From JBGSPQ01 sp964346765 (GTDB taxonomy: Bacteria > Patescibacteriota > Gracilibacteria > UBA1369), in contig CAYFWB010000005.1 of the NCBI GenBank assembly GCA_964346765.1, positions 1 to 64,000 on the forward strand: 64,000 nucleotides of DNA, given 5' to 3'. Under the pieces are notes generated by a model that was given only the letters and a program-made list of their open reading frames with translations, was not told the DNA's origin and did not search any database. Every line of letters starts with the position of its first letter. Position 1 is the stretch's first letter. A program made the position numbers and the translations under genes. This document shows positions 46,178 to 56,106 of this stretch, piece after piece.

Positions 46178-46741
46178 TTAAGTGGAGCCCCCTCCTTTTT
46201 TCCCTGTAAATTTTATCGTTAAAAGCATCATCACCATAATAATAAAAATCAAAATTTGTTGGGCGATACAGAAAACACACCACGCCTGCAAAACAAAAGC
46301 CTCTATATAAGTCAGATACAGACTGAATAAAAAACCAACAACCGCTAGCCACCTCAACAGCATAATCACCACATTCCTATTTAAACCTTTCCAAACGTTT
46401 TCAAATTTCCAGCTCCGCAAAAGCCCTATACCGACCACGAAAAAGATCAAATAAGTCACAAAACCCATGATCGCAACTGGCACATCCACAAATCCCAAAT
46501 CGATATATGACCACTGGCTCTTGTTCACAATATCGCAGTTCAATGTGTCGTTGATCTCACAAAAATCCGAAGCTTCCGGCGCGTAGTGCATGTAAATTAA
46601 ATAACCAGTAACCGGCAAAGCCAAAAGAGCACTTATCACAACAATCCAAAGCTGTTTGTTTAGACATTTTTGCAATTTGCCGCCGTCCTTGTGCGTAACG
46701 TCGTTCTCATCCGCCCGATTATTTACGTTAGTTTCATTCAT
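46178..46741 (-). CDS. VKOR-family disulphide-bond-forming membrane protein
   Basis: 187 residues with four to five transmembrane helices. Features of bacterial vitamin K epoxide reductase homologues are present: the loop Cys pair in FCEINDTLNCDIVNKSQWS and the CxxC in AWCVFCIAQ near residue 153. It oxidises quinone-linked thiols and re-oxidises a DsbA/thioredoxin-like partner to make disulphides in exported proteins. The partner-like gene lies 89 bases downstream. The location beside a block of Cys-rich exported proteins suggests they are its clients. Confidence 0.9.
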   Translation of the reverse strand: MNETNVNNRADENDVTHKDGGKLQKCLNKQLWIVVISALLALPVTGYLIYMHYAPEASDFCEINDTLNCDIVNKSQWSYIDLGFVDVPVAIMGFVTYLIFFVVGIGLLRSWKFENVWKGLNRNVVIMLLRWLAVVGFLFSLYLTYIEAFVLQAWCVFCIAQQILIFIIMVMMLLTIKFTGKKGGGST

Positions 46742-46879
46742 GTTGTTTTGATAAATATTACATTTTTAAGAATTTGCATAATTATTTTTTTTCATCATGA
46801 GCTTATTATTTACGACTCACATAAACCGCTCTTTCTACCAAATACCCGCAACAATAAAGTCCGGCTATTTATAAACCTT

Positions 46880-47839
46880 TCAGCTTTTTTTTACAAAATC
46901 CAGTTTCTCACCAAACTGCTTTTCAAACCGTTCAGCAAATTTTTTCATCTCAAAACTGTGAGCCTGCGTTCCGAACTGTTCAATACTGTATGTTGCTGTT
47001 AAAGCTCCCATTTTTGCAGCTTTATCAATTTTATATCCTCTTCTTAAACCGGCCAAAATACCTGCCCTGAAAGCGTCGCCGCACCCTGTCGGGTCGATAA
47101 GATGGTCAGGTTTTACCGGCATTATTGAGAAATCATTATAACCGTCTTTAATAAAAAACGCCTTTTCACCGCGCGTCTCAATATATGTAGGGCTTAGACT
47201 CATTAACTCATCTCTATCAATGCCAAGTTTTTTAACCATTAGTTTTGATTCGTATTCATTGACAATTAAAACCTCGGCGCTTTTGGCCGCGTTTAATAAA
47301 TCCGCGTTTTCAAACATACCTATCTGTTGTGAAGGATCAAAAATATAGGGGATGTTTAGAGATCTGCATTCATCGGCACATTTAATCATACGGTCCGGGG
47401 TATCCGGCGAAATCAGCGCGGCGGTAACATCCCGCACAATTTTTTTATCCAGCTTATGTTCCTTTATAACCGAGCTCATTGCCCCCGGATCAAAAATTGT
47501 CAGCTGATCCTGCTCTTTATCAGTCATTATAAAAGCCGAAGCAGTTAGCATCCTCTCCGATCTGTAAACCAAAGAAATATCAATATTATGGTCGATCAAC
47601 CACTTTTCATATTCATCAAAATCATATCCCACGACAGTCATAATCATGGGGTTTTCACCCAAAAGTTTAAGACTATAAGCGATATTCCCTGCACAACCGC
47701 CGTGACAAAGCACTCTGTTTGAAGCCGTAAAAGCCATGTTAAAATTACCCTGCACTATTACGTCTTCGAATTTCCCATCAAACTGCATCACGTGGTCGTA
47801 AGCTAAAGAGCCCACCACCAAAATTTTCCCTTTATTCAT
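46880..47839 (-). CDS. PfkB-family carbohydrate or nucleoside kinase
   Basis: 319 residues. Ribokinase fold with the N-terminal GGCAGNIAYSLKLLG motif and the C-terminal DPTGCGDAFRAG motif, where GCGD replaces the usual GAGD; the catalytic Asp is present. Adenosine kinase or sugar kinase; the substrate cannot be fixed by eye. Its ATG overlaps the rmlA stop by one base, at the end of the long dTDP-sugar operon. Confidence 0.85.
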   Translation of the reverse strand: MNKGKILVVGSLAYDHVMQFDGKFEDVIVQGNFNMAFTASNRVLCHGGCAGNIAYSLKLLGENPMIMTVVGYDFDEYEKWLIDHNIDISLVYRSERMLTASAFIMTDKEQDQLTIFDPGAMSSVIKEHKLDKKIVRDVTAALISPDTPDRMIKCADECRSLNIPYIFDPSQQIGMFENADLLNAAKSAEVLIVNEYESKLMVKKLGIDRDELMSLSPTYIETRGEKAFFIKDGYNDFSIMPVKPDHLIDPTGCGDAFRAGILAGLRRGYKIDKAAKMGALTATYSIEQFGTQAHSFEMKKFAERFEKQFGEKLDFVKKS

Positions 47840-48561
47840 TATATATTTTTTAAAACTAAATTTCTTGCCAATGTCCCGGCACGGTATAAACTTTCAAACG
47901 TTCCCGCGTCCGTCCATTCACCGTTAATAATAGAAGCTTTCATCCGTCCCGCTTCTATAAATAAATTGTTCACGTCTGTAATTTCCAGTTCGCCGCGCTC
48001 TGATGGTTTCAGATTTTTAATCATCCCGAAAACTTCATTGTCATACATGTAAAGCCCTGTCACCGCCAGATTCGACTTGGGTTCCGCGGGTTTTTCCTTA
48101 ATACCCAAAACTTTGTTTCCATCCAGTTCAGCGACCCCAAACCTTTTCGCGTCCTCAACTTCACGCAAAAAAATATGCGCGCCGCCTTCAGTTTCAAATT
48201 TCTTAACGTTATCGGAAAAATTATCCTCAAAAATATTATCACCCAATATTACCATAATTTTTTCTCCGTCCGCAAAATCCTCGGCAAGTCCCAATGCCTG
48301 AGCGATCCCACCGGCTTCATCCTGTACTTCATAGGAAAAACAAGCTCCAAAATCCTTGCCGGACCCCAGCAGTTTTAAAAAACCACCGGCATGATCCTTC
48401 CCCGAAACTATCAGTATATCTTTAACATTAGCGTCCAGCATAGTCCGCAGAGGATAATAAACCATCGGTTTGTCATAAACCGGCAATAAGTGCTTATTTG
48501 TAACGTTTGTAAGCGGTTCAAGCCTTCTGCCATTACCGCCGGCCAGTATTATTCCTTTCAT
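47839..48561 (-). CDS. rmlA: Glucose-1-phosphate thymidylyltransferase, short form
   Basis: Makes dTDP-glucose from dTTP and glucose-1-phosphate. GGNGRRLEPLT, NKHLLPVYDKPM and the later ITDVNN and EWTDAGT motifs are present. 240 residues, about 50 fewer than typical RmlA, lacking the C-terminal helical extension. Its start overlaps the rmlD stop by 4 bases (ATGA). Confidence 0.9.
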   Translation of the reverse strand: MKGIILAGGNGRRLEPLTNVTNKHLLPVYDKPMVYYPLRTMLDANVKDILIVSGKDHAGGFLKLLGSGKDFGACFSYEVQDEAGGIAQALGLAEDFADGEKIMVILGDNIFEDNFSDNVKKFETEGGAHIFLREVEDAKRFGVAELDGNKVLGIKEKPAEPKSNLAVTGLYMYDNEVFGMIKNLKPSERGELEITDVNNLFIEAGRMKASIINGEWTDAGTFESLYRAGTLARNLVLKNI

Positions 48562-49415
48562 TTTTTTGATTTTAAAAAGTCATCAAGCGCCTCCTGCCAT
48601 GGTCTCAACTTAGGCAGTAGATTATTAACAAGTGTCGAATAGGCGGGTCTTTTTGCCGGTCGAGGGTTTTCATCAGTGGAGCAGGGGGTAACATCAACAT
48701 TCATCCCTGCCAGTTTAAATATTTCCCTTGCGAATTGATACCAAGTAGTTTCGTTTTCATTTGTAATATGATAAACGCCCGTCGGATATTCCTGGCTTTT
48801 GATTAGCCATTTAACCTGTTTTGCCAGATCAAGCGAATAAGTCGGTTTTCCAAACTGATCGTCCACAACTTTAAGTTCTTTTTTAAACCGACCCAGATCG
48901 AGCATCGTGTAGACAAAGTTTCTGCCATGTTCACCAAAAAGCCACGATGTTCGTATCAAAAAGTATTTACCCTCAACCGGCATTAGTTCATCAAGACTGT
49001 CCATTTCATCAAAAATTAAATTTTCACCCAGATTTTTGGAATGACCGTAAGCGTTTACAGGGTTTGTAGCGTCGGATTCATGATAACCGGTTTTTCTAAG
49101 TCCATTAAAAACATAATCCGTACTGAAATGCACAAGAGTCACGTCAATTTCACGGCAGGCTTCTGCCAACACACCTACGCTGTAGCCATTGATTTCGTTG
49201 GCTTTTTCCTTTTCTTCCTCGGCTTTATCAACGTCGGTGTATCCTGTGCAATTGATCACATAATCGGGCTGAATCGACATTAAAGTTTCAAAAACCGAAT
49301 TTCTATCTGTTATATCCAGATCGATCAAATCCATTGCAATATAGTCTTCATCATGAAAAACCTTTTCCATGTCGTGTCCCAGCATTCCGTTTTTTCCCAG
49401 AATCAAATATCTCAC
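48558..49415 (-). CDS. rmlD: dTDP-4-dehydrorhamnose reductase
   Basis: Final reductase of dTDP-rhamnose synthesis. 285 residues; Rossmann motif GKNGMLG, STDYVF and the YGHSK active site. A GTG start is likely. Overlaps rmlA by 4 bases. No rmlC is in the window; a ketoisomerase-type cupin is present instead. Confidence 0.9.
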   Translation of the reverse strand: MRYLILGKNGMLGHDMEKVFHDEDYIAMDLIDLDITDRNSVFETLMSIQPDYVINCTGYTDVDKAEEEKEKANEINGYSVGVLAEACREIDVTLVHFSTDYVFNGLRKTGYHESDATNPVNAYGHSKNLGENLIFDEMDSLDELMPVEGKYFLIRTSWLFGEHGRNFVYTMLDLGRFKKELKVVDDQFGKPTYSLDLAKQVKWLIKSQEYPTGVYHITNENETTWYQFAREIFKLAGMNVDVTPCSTDENPRPAKRPAYSTLVNNLLPKLRPWQEALDDFLKSKK

Positions 49416-49426
49416 AAAAAAAAAAG

Positions 49427-51181
49427 TTATTTATTAAGCCATTTAAGTACTTCATCAACGGTTTTATCCAGATCAACACGCTTACCTTCGGACATAGCTC
49501 TTTCTTTCCATTCGACTTTACCGTCTTTCAGATTCCTTGAACTGACAACCAGTCTCAAAGGAATGCCTATCAAATCGGCGTCGTTAAATTTAACGCCGGC
49601 GCTATATTCACGGTCGTCATATAAGACATCGACACCTTTTGTGGAGAGTTCATCATATAGCTTGTCCGCCACCTTAACCGCCTCTTCGTCCGGCCCAAGA
49701 CGAACAATATGAACTGCAAAAGGAGCCACAGATTTTGGCCAAATTATGCCATTTTCATCATGCATCGCTTCAACAATCGTTCCCAAAAGTCGCGTATTGC
49801 CGATTCCATAACAACCCATAATAACCGGCTTTCGCGTTCCGTCCTCATCAGTGAACTTCAAATCAAAATCTACCGCGAATTTTGTCCCCAGTTTAAATAT
49901 ATTTCCCGCCTCCACCGCCCTAATCTCTTGTAACGCGCCCCCGCATTTTTTACATTCAAACCCTTCATTAACCGCTACAAGATCAGTAAAGTCCTCAATA
50001 AAAAAATCTTTTCCCGGATTAACGTTCACAAGATCAACCCCGGCTTTGTTAGCCCCGGTAACGTAATTTTTCACACCTTTAATAGAATGGTCAGCAATAA
50101 AAGGAATATCCAATTTCTTACCATCAGCCTTAATCTCGGCTCCATGTTTTACCCCTCCTTCCACTTTAGACAGACCCACTGGTGATATAAAACCCTGCAC
50201 CAGCCCCAGTTTTTTCAATTCGTCTGGTGATGCCGCTTTAACATGTTTGCCCAGATACCTTACCAGTTTATCTTCATTGATCTGCAGATCACCCCTTATT
50301 ATTACACCAAGATAACCGCTTTCATATGCATAAACCACGGTTTTTAGAATCTTTGATTCTGCGACGTTATGCGCATTCGCATTATCCTTAACCGAAACAC
50401 CTCTGTCAACTTCAACCTCACGCATTACTTTTTCCTTTTCTTCCGGATCCTCGGGAGCTTTGATTTTCCCTTCCGCCACCTCCAAATTTTGAGCGATATC
50501 ACATTTAGGACAGTAAATTATCGTGTCTTCACCCGCTTCGGTTTCTATCGAAAATTCATGGGAAAACTTATCTGTAAAAGCTCCACCCGAAGCCTCCACC
50601 ACATAAGCTTTAAGTCCACATCTTTCATAGACCCTCAAATAAGCATCTTTCACTTCTTCATAATATTCATCCAGATTTTCCTCATTTGCGTGAAAACTGT
50701 ACATATCTTTCATGCCGAATTCACGACCCCTAAGCAATCCCGACTTGGCTCGCGGTTCATCCCTAAACTTAGTCTGTATCTGATACACTACTTTGGGCAA
50801 ATCCTTATAAGAATTAACAAATTTTGCCGCCAGGGGAGTAACCGTCTCTTCATGACTGGGGCCGAAAACAAAATCTTTGTCTCCGGCTCCTTTTGTACGA
50901 TACAAAACATCGTCCATAGTCCTGTTTCTGCCCGTTTTTTCCCAAATATCGATCGGATGTAGTGCCGGCATCAAAATTTCCTGTCCTCCCGCACCGTTCA
51001 TCTCTTCTCTTATAATCCGATTGATTTTCTGAAGCACGCGCAATCCCAGCGGCAAAAAGTTATAAATACCCGCCGCCTGTTTATCGATAAAACCCGCCCG
51101 CGTCAGAAGTTTAGCATTAACAGAATTGGCGTCATGAGGAGCCGTCTTTGAAGTCTTGCTGAATGATTTTGAGTAACGCAT
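49427..51181 (-). CDS. proS: Prolyl-tRNA synthetase, bacterial type
   Basis: Class II synthetase charging tRNA-Pro. 584 residues from the ATG at 51181. Motif 2 (TKFRDEPRAKSGLLRGREF) and the motif 3 region (CYGIGNTRLLG) are clear, an editing-domain-sized insertion lies between them, and there is a C-terminal anticodon-binding domain. It lies between rmlB and rmlD, so a translation gene is embedded in the sugar operon. Confidence 0.95.
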   Translation of the reverse strand: MRYSKSFSKTSKTAPHDANSVNAKLLTRAGFIDKQAAGIYNFLPLGLRVLQKINRIIREEMNGAGGQEILMPALHPIDIWEKTGRNRTMDDVLYRTKGAGDKDFVFGPSHEETVTPLAAKFVNSYKDLPKVVYQIQTKFRDEPRAKSGLLRGREFGMKDMYSFHANEENLDEYYEEVKDAYLRVYERCGLKAYVVEASGGAFTDKFSHEFSIETEAGEDTIIYCPKCDIAQNLEVAEGKIKAPEDPEEKEKVMREVEVDRGVSVKDNANAHNVAESKILKTVVYAYESGYLGVIIRGDLQINEDKLVRYLGKHVKAASPDELKKLGLVQGFISPVGLSKVEGGVKHGAEIKADGKKLDIPFIADHSIKGVKNYVTGANKAGVDLVNVNPGKDFFIEDFTDLVAVNEGFECKKCGGALQEIRAVEAGNIFKLGTKFAVDFDLKFTDEDGTRKPVIMGCYGIGNTRLLGTIVEAMHDENGIIWPKSVAPFAVHIVRLGPDEEAVKVADKLYDELSTKGVDVLYDDREYSAGVKFNDADLIGIPLRLVVSSRNLKDGKVEWKERAMSEGKRVDLDKTVDEVLKWLNK

Positions 51182-51287
51182 CAAAATAGGTTGATCAAAT
51201 AAAACAGCAAAATCTTAACATGATACGCCGCGATCATAAAGCGAATCTAACCTATCTTGAACTGCCTTTGGGGTCATTGCCCTGTGC

Positions 51288-52274
51288 CTAATATTCCGGT
51301 ACTTCAAGATTTTTTCCCCAAGCCTGATTGGCTTTATACCAGTCAAACGTCTTCGCGATTCCTTGATCGAAAGTCACCGAAGGCTTCCACCCAAGCTCTC
51401 TTTCAATTTTAGAAGGATCCATCGCGTATCTTCTGTCATGAGCTTTTCTGTCTTCCACAAAAGTGATTAAATCCTCATCCTTACCAAGAAAATTCAATAT
51501 ATGTTTGGTTATTTCAAGGTTGGTATACTCATTATGCCCGCCTATATTATAAACTTCTCCGTATTTATCACACTGAACAATCATATCTATTGCCCTGCAG
51601 TGATCAATCACATAAAGCCAATCCCGAACATTTTGTCCGTCTCCGTAAACCGGAAGTGGTTTAGCTTCAGTAGCCAGTTTGAAAAAATAGGGGATCAGTT
51701 TTTCCGGAAACTGGTAAGGCCCATAATTATTTGAACATCTGCTGATCGTAATCGGCATACCGTAAGTTTCAAAATAAGAAAGAACAAGCAAATCGGCCGC
51801 CGCCTTAGAAGCCGCGTAAGGACAGTTGGGGTTAATCGGTGTTTGCTCTGTAAAATAATCTTTCGATCCACTGCCCAGATCACCGTAAACCTCATCCGTT
51901 GAAATTTGATGATACCTTGCTATCTTATTCTCCCGTGAAGATAGAAGCAGATTATGAGTCCCCATAACATTTGTTTCTACAAAAATATGAGGATCGATAA
52001 TACTTCTGTCCACATGCGTTTCCGCCGCGAAGTTGATTACTTTATCGAATTTCTCCGACTCAAATAGTTTTGCTATAAACTGTTGATCGGCTATATCACC
52101 TTCAACAAACTTTACCTTCCCTGAATCCTGTAAATCCTTAATATTATCCAGATTCCCGGCGTACGTCAGTTTGTCCAGGACAACAATATCATCATCCGCA
52201 TATTTATCAGCATGATAACGAACATAATTCGATCCAATAAATCCGGCGCCGCCTGTAATTAGTATTTTAGACAT
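51288..52274 (-). CDS. rmlB: dTDP-glucose 4,6-dehydratase
   Basis: Converts dTDP-glucose to the 4-keto-6-deoxy sugar. 328 residues; GGAGFIGSNYV, STDEVYGDLG and the YAASK catalytic motif. Starts 9 bases after the cupin gene. Well-conserved SDR. Confidence 0.95.
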   Translation of the reverse strand: MSKILITGGAGFIGSNYVRYHADKYADDDIVVLDKLTYAGNLDNIKDLQDSGKVKFVEGDIADQQFIAKLFESEKFDKVINFAAETHVDRSIIDPHIFVETNVMGTHNLLLSSRENKIARYHQISTDEVYGDLGSGSKDYFTEQTPINPNCPYAASKAAADLLVLSYFETYGMPITISRCSNNYGPYQFPEKLIPYFFKLATEAKPLPVYGDGQNVRDWLYVIDHCRAIDMIVQCDKYGEVYNIGGHNEYTNLEITKHILNFLGKDEDLITFVEDRKAHDRRYAMDPSKIERELGWKPSVTFDQGIAKTFDWYKANQAWGKNLEVPEY

Positions 52275-52283
52275 AAATATTCG

Positions 52284-52697
52284 TTAGTTTTGTGATTTCT
52301 TATGTGAGTTTTTAAAGGCTACAAATTTATCAAAATCATAAATATATTTACTTTTATCATAATTCATATTCGAAATAGAAAGTAAAACAGCCCCCGACGA
52401 GAAATCTTTAAATTCCCTGTAGCACACTTCTTCCATAATAAGCGCGTCATCCGGCCCAATCAGTTTAAAATCTTCCCATGATTTACCGTCATGGATTCTG
52501 GCAGTTATCTCTCCTTGAACACATATATAAATTTTTTTTTCATCAATTACCGCGTGCCCGCCTCTGTCTTTTTTAACATCAGTAACATAATAAATTCTCT
52601 CCGGTACCCAATCTATATAATCCTTAAGTTCGGCCGCGCTTAAGCTTCCTCTTTCATCCGTAAATGTGGGGATCTTAATTTTTTTTACACTGCTCAT
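52284..52697 (-). CDS. FdtA/WxcM-like dTDP-sugar ketoisomerase (cupin)
   Basis: 137 residues. TDERGSLSAAEL, ERIYYVTDVKKDRGGHAV and the cupin core match the sugar 3,4-ketoisomerase family (FdtA/QdtA/WxcM C-terminal domain) rather than RmlC, which has a different His/Tyr pattern. The product would be a dTDP-3-keto-6-deoxy sugar, normally passed to a transaminase that is not seen here. Sits 10 bases after infB and 9 before rmlB. Confidence 0.78.
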   Translation of the reverse strand: MSSVKKIKIPTFTDERGSLSAAELKDYIDWVPERIYYVTDVKKDRGGHAVIDEKKIYICVQGEITARIHDGKSWEDFKLIGPDDALIMEEVCYREFKDFSSGAVLLSISNMNYDKSKYIYDFDKFVAFKNSHKKSQN

Positions 52698-52707
52698 TCA
52701 TAAAAAA

Positions 52708-54870
52708 TTACAAAGTTCGGATGCGTTTTTCATTTCTGTATGCTTCCAGTACATCGCCTTCCATGAGAGGCATGAAACCTGAATACAGAATTCCGCACTC
52801 CTGCCCTTCCGGCACCTCATGTATTTTTGAATCACCCTTTCTTAAAGTGTTAATTCTACCTTCACCCACAAGTTCCTCATCTCTAAAAACTCTTACTCTT
52901 TCTTTCAAAATTTTACCGCTTACAACCTTACATCCCACGATCATCTCTTTTTTCTTGGTCATAAAAATCTGTTTTACCAAAGCCCGACCCAAAACAACTT
53001 CCACAATTTCCGGTTCTAAAAGACCATTAAGTATCTTCTTAATATCATCCAGTAATTTATAGATGATTGTATATTGCAAAATTTCAACATTTTCTCTTTC
53101 CGCTATCTCTTTAACGTTTTTCCCCAGCCCGGCATGAAATCCCATAACAACACCGCCGGCCGCCGCAGCCATCATTACATCAGATTCCGTTACATTGCCG
53201 ACGCCCGATAAAATAACTTTAACCCCAACGTCTTCATTTTTTATTTCGGACAGTGACTGTTTTATTGCTTCAAGAGACCCTTTTGTGTCCGCTTTCAATA
53301 CCAGTTTCAGTTGCTTTAATTGCCCCGATCCGATCTGACTTATGATCTCTCCAACACCCCTTCTGGCAAGCCTTTCCACTTCCTGCAAAGTCTGTACATT
53401 CTGTGACTGCATTCTGGCCGCCTTTTCATCTGTCACAACCTGAAAAACATCCCCGCTTTGCGGCGGTTTGGCCAAACCCGCAATCAAAACCGGCGTTGAC
53501 GGCCCCGCTTTTTTAATATTTTTACCCGTATGATCCTTCATTACTTTCACTCTTCCATATGTGCTACCTACAACAATACTGTCCATCAAATGCAATCTGC
53601 CACTGTTAACAATCACACTCGCGATCGGGCCCAGACTTTTATCAAGATTGGCTTCAATTACAGTGCCAACAGCTCTTCTGTTTGGATTCCCCTTAAGATT
53701 CTCCATGTCGGCCACTAGTAAAATCATATCCAAAAGTTGATCCATACCCTGACCATTTTTTGCTGAAACCGGTACCATAATAGTGGATCCTCCCAAATCT
53801 TCCGGAATCAAGTTAAACTCTCCAAGTTCTCCTTTTACTCTGGCCGGATCAGCACCCGGCTTATCGATTTTATTTATTGCTACTATAATCGGCACTCCCG
53901 CTTCCTGCGCGTGTTGAATAGCTTCAACCGTCTGGGGTTTAACTCCTTCATCAGCGGCGACAACCAGGATCGCGATATCTGTTACTTTGGCACCGCGGGC
54001 CCTCATGGCTGTAAACGCTTCGTGACCTGGAGTATCCAGAAAAGTGATTTTCTTTCCGTTTTGTTCTACCTGATACGCACCAATATGTTGTGTAATTCCC
54101 CCCGATTCGCCACCCACCACGTTCTCTTTTCTGATATAATCTAATACAGAAGTTTTCCCATGATCCACATGACCCATAACCACAATAATCGGTGGTCTTT
54201 CAGATAGTTCCCCCGGGTCATCCTCTTTTAGCAGAGCCTCAAGATCTCCCTTGAAAACATCCTCGGCAGACGCTTCTTGCAGTTTTTTCTTGATTTTTAC
54301 ATTCAGGTCTTCCGCAATAATCTGGGCCGTGTCATAATCGATCATCTGATTAATATTTGCTAAAATACCGTTTTTCATCAATTCACCGATCACCTTGGCC
54401 GCGCCGATTCCAGTCTTTTCCGAAAATTCCTTTACCGAAATGACAGCCGGTAATTCAACCACTCTGTCTACCACTTGAACATATGCAGGTGTGTCCTTTT
54501 CTTTAGTATCCCTTTTCTTGCCCGAATCACGGCCCGCCATTTTTTTTCTTTGACTCTTAACAATTTCGCGCTCCATTTCCTGCGCGATCAATTCATCATA
54601 AAGTTCCGCCTTGTCTTTTGGAGCTTCTTCCAGACTGCCAAAAAGTTCTTCTTCCGAACTCATTTCTTCCGGTCGTTCTTTTACCGCTTTTTTTGATGCT
54701 GTAGCAGTAGATTTCTTTACTTCGCTTTTAACCTTTGAATCTTTTAATGTAGATTTATTCGTGGTAGTTTTTTGGCTCGCATTTTTTTTCGGCTTTGCAG
54801 CTTTAGTCGACTTTGCTTTCGCTGAAGCGGTCTTCTTTGTTGCTGTTTTTTTTGTGGTTTTTGTAGGCAC
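52708..54870 (-). CDS. infB: Translation initiation factor IF-2
   Basis: GTPase that brings initiator tRNA to the ribosome. 720 residues with a GTG start (no in-frame ATG upstream). The first 100 residues are Lys/Thr/Ala/Ser-rich low complexity, followed by the IF2N region, the G domain (GHVDHGKT, DTPGHEAF, NKID) and domains II-IV. Leads the minus-strand operon with the cupin and rmlB. Confidence 0.96.
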   Translation of the reverse strand: MPTKTTKKTATKKTASAKAKSTKAAKPKKNASQKTTTNKSTLKDSKVKSEVKKSTATASKKAVKERPEEMSSEEELFGSLEEAPKDKAELYDELIAQEMEREIVKSQRKKMAGRDSGKKRDTKEKDTPAYVQVVDRVVELPAVISVKEFSEKTGIGAAKVIGELMKNGILANINQMIDYDTAQIIAEDLNVKIKKKLQEASAEDVFKGDLEALLKEDDPGELSERPPIIVVMGHVDHGKTSVLDYIRKENVVGGESGGITQHIGAYQVEQNGKKITFLDTPGHEAFTAMRARGAKVTDIAILVVAADEGVKPQTVEAIQHAQEAGVPIIVAINKIDKPGADPARVKGELGEFNLIPEDLGGSTIMVPVSAKNGQGMDQLLDMILLVADMENLKGNPNRRAVGTVIEANLDKSLGPIASVIVNSGRLHLMDSIVVGSTYGRVKVMKDHTGKNIKKAGPSTPVLIAGLAKPPQSGDVFQVVTDEKAARMQSQNVQTLQEVERLARRGVGEIISQIGSGQLKQLKLVLKADTKGSLEAIKQSLSEIKNEDVGVKVILSGVGNVTESDVMMAAAAGGVVMGFHAGLGKNVKEIAERENVEILQYTIIYKLLDDIKKILNGLLEPEIVEVVLGRALVKQIFMTKKKEMIVGCKVVSGKILKERVRVFRDEELVGEGRINTLRKGDSKIHEVPEGQECGILYSGFMPLMEGDVLEAYRNEKRIRTL

Positions 54871-54941
54871 TCTAAAATCGGCTATTTGTAGCGCCCAAAG
54901 TTTATTTAATTATTGCATGAAAGTCAACCTGGACTATGCGA

Positions 54942-56048
54942 TTACATCTCTTCCGAAGGCTTTTCTACCAAAAGCATCTGCTCAATTTTGCCCCCCTCTT
55001 CGCCGTCGGTAATTTTATAAACATCCTTATCAATCTTCTTAAATTCTTTGGCAGCCTGATTATACATATTAACCGTTGTCCCCAGATTATTTCCCACCTT
55101 ATTCATGAAATTCTCATAACTGTTTAAATGTCTTCCAAGCTGATTGACTTTCTTAATAATATCTTTAACCGAGTCTTCCATTTTAAGAGCATTGAGCCCT
55201 TGCAGGACCGTCTCCAGGTAAGCGAAAAATGAAGTGGGCGAAACAATAATCACATGTTTTTTAAAAGCGTATTCAACCAGATCCTGCGTGTTCACTTCCA
55301 CGGTACCGACATTATAAACCAGCAGATTATAATAAACACCCTCCGCCGGGATAAACATAAACGCGAAGTCGGTAGTATCCTCGTTTGGACGAATATATTT
55401 TGCTGTCTCATCAATTCTTCCCTTCAGATCCATCTTAAATTCCTTTTCAAGTTGTTCGCGTCTGGTTTTGTCGTTTTCCTGCATCAAATTATTATATTTT
55501 TCAAGCGAAAACTTGGCGTCAATGGGGATAATTTTGTCCCTAAAAAAGATCACGGCATCAACGATTTCACCGTCATCAAACTTGAACTGCATTTTATATT
55601 GATCAGGTGCCAACACGTTCCCAAGCAATGATTCCAAAAAATATTCACCCAAGATACCTCTCTGCTTTGGATTCTTTAATATATTTTCAAGACTCTTCAT
55701 CTGTTCGGCAAACCCCACAACCTGTTTATTAGTTTCATCCAGTTTTGTAAGTTTTTTTGTAACCTCTTCAATAATTTTCGCGCTTTGCCCGAACTGTTTC
55801 TGCATGGTTTCAAGCGACCTGTGTTGATGGTCGGTTAATTGCTTCGCGATGTTATCAAATTTGGTTTGCAGTTCATTTTTGTTTTTGGTGTCGCTTTCCT
55901 GAATCGATTTACGTAGATTTTCAATAACGTCCAACATCAGCTTCTGCGAAGCATCGTCTTTTGGCGTTTTCGCGGACTGCGTTTTAAAAATCAAATAAAA
56001 CACCGCTCCAAGTAAAGTCAGACCCAATATCAAAATAAAAATTTCCAT
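54942..56048 (-). CDS. rmuC: RmuC-family membrane-anchored protein
   Basis: 368 residues: one N-terminal transmembrane helix (IFILILGLTLLGAVFYLIF), a coiled coil to about 120, then the RmuC domain (GEYFLESLLGNVL, DAVIFFRDKIIPIDAKFSLEKY, AFMFIPAEGVYY), related to restriction-type nucleases. In E. coli RmuC limits recombination at inverted repeats. Exact role here unknown. Confidence 0.92.
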   Translation of the reverse strand: MEIFILILGLTLLGAVFYLIFKTQSAKTPKDDASQKLMLDVIENLRKSIQESDTKNKNELQTKFDNIAKQLTDHQHRSLETMQKQFGQSAKIIEEVTKKLTKLDETNKQVVGFAEQMKSLENILKNPKQRGILGEYFLESLLGNVLAPDQYKMQFKFDDGEIVDAVIFFRDKIIPIDAKFSLEKYNNLMQENDKTRREQLEKEFKMDLKGRIDETAKYIRPNEDTTDFAFMFIPAEGVYYNLLVYNVGTVEVNTQDLVEYAFKKHVIIVSPTSFFAYLETVLQGLNALKMEDSVKDIIKKVNQLGRHLNSYENFMNKVGNNLGTTVNMYNQAAKEFKKIDKDVYKITDGEEGGKIEQMLLVEKPSEEM

Positions 56049-56106
56049 TATTTTATTGTTAATTAATCAGAAAAATTATAGGTGAGTACTTACTCACCGT
56101 CAAGCG

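Noticed and set aside
45894..46352. 152-codon frame as one gene downstream of VKOR
   Set aside because: Its first half overlaps VKOR in another frame; only the part from the ATG at 46088 fits a signal anchor, and it continues in the other frame after the T7 run.
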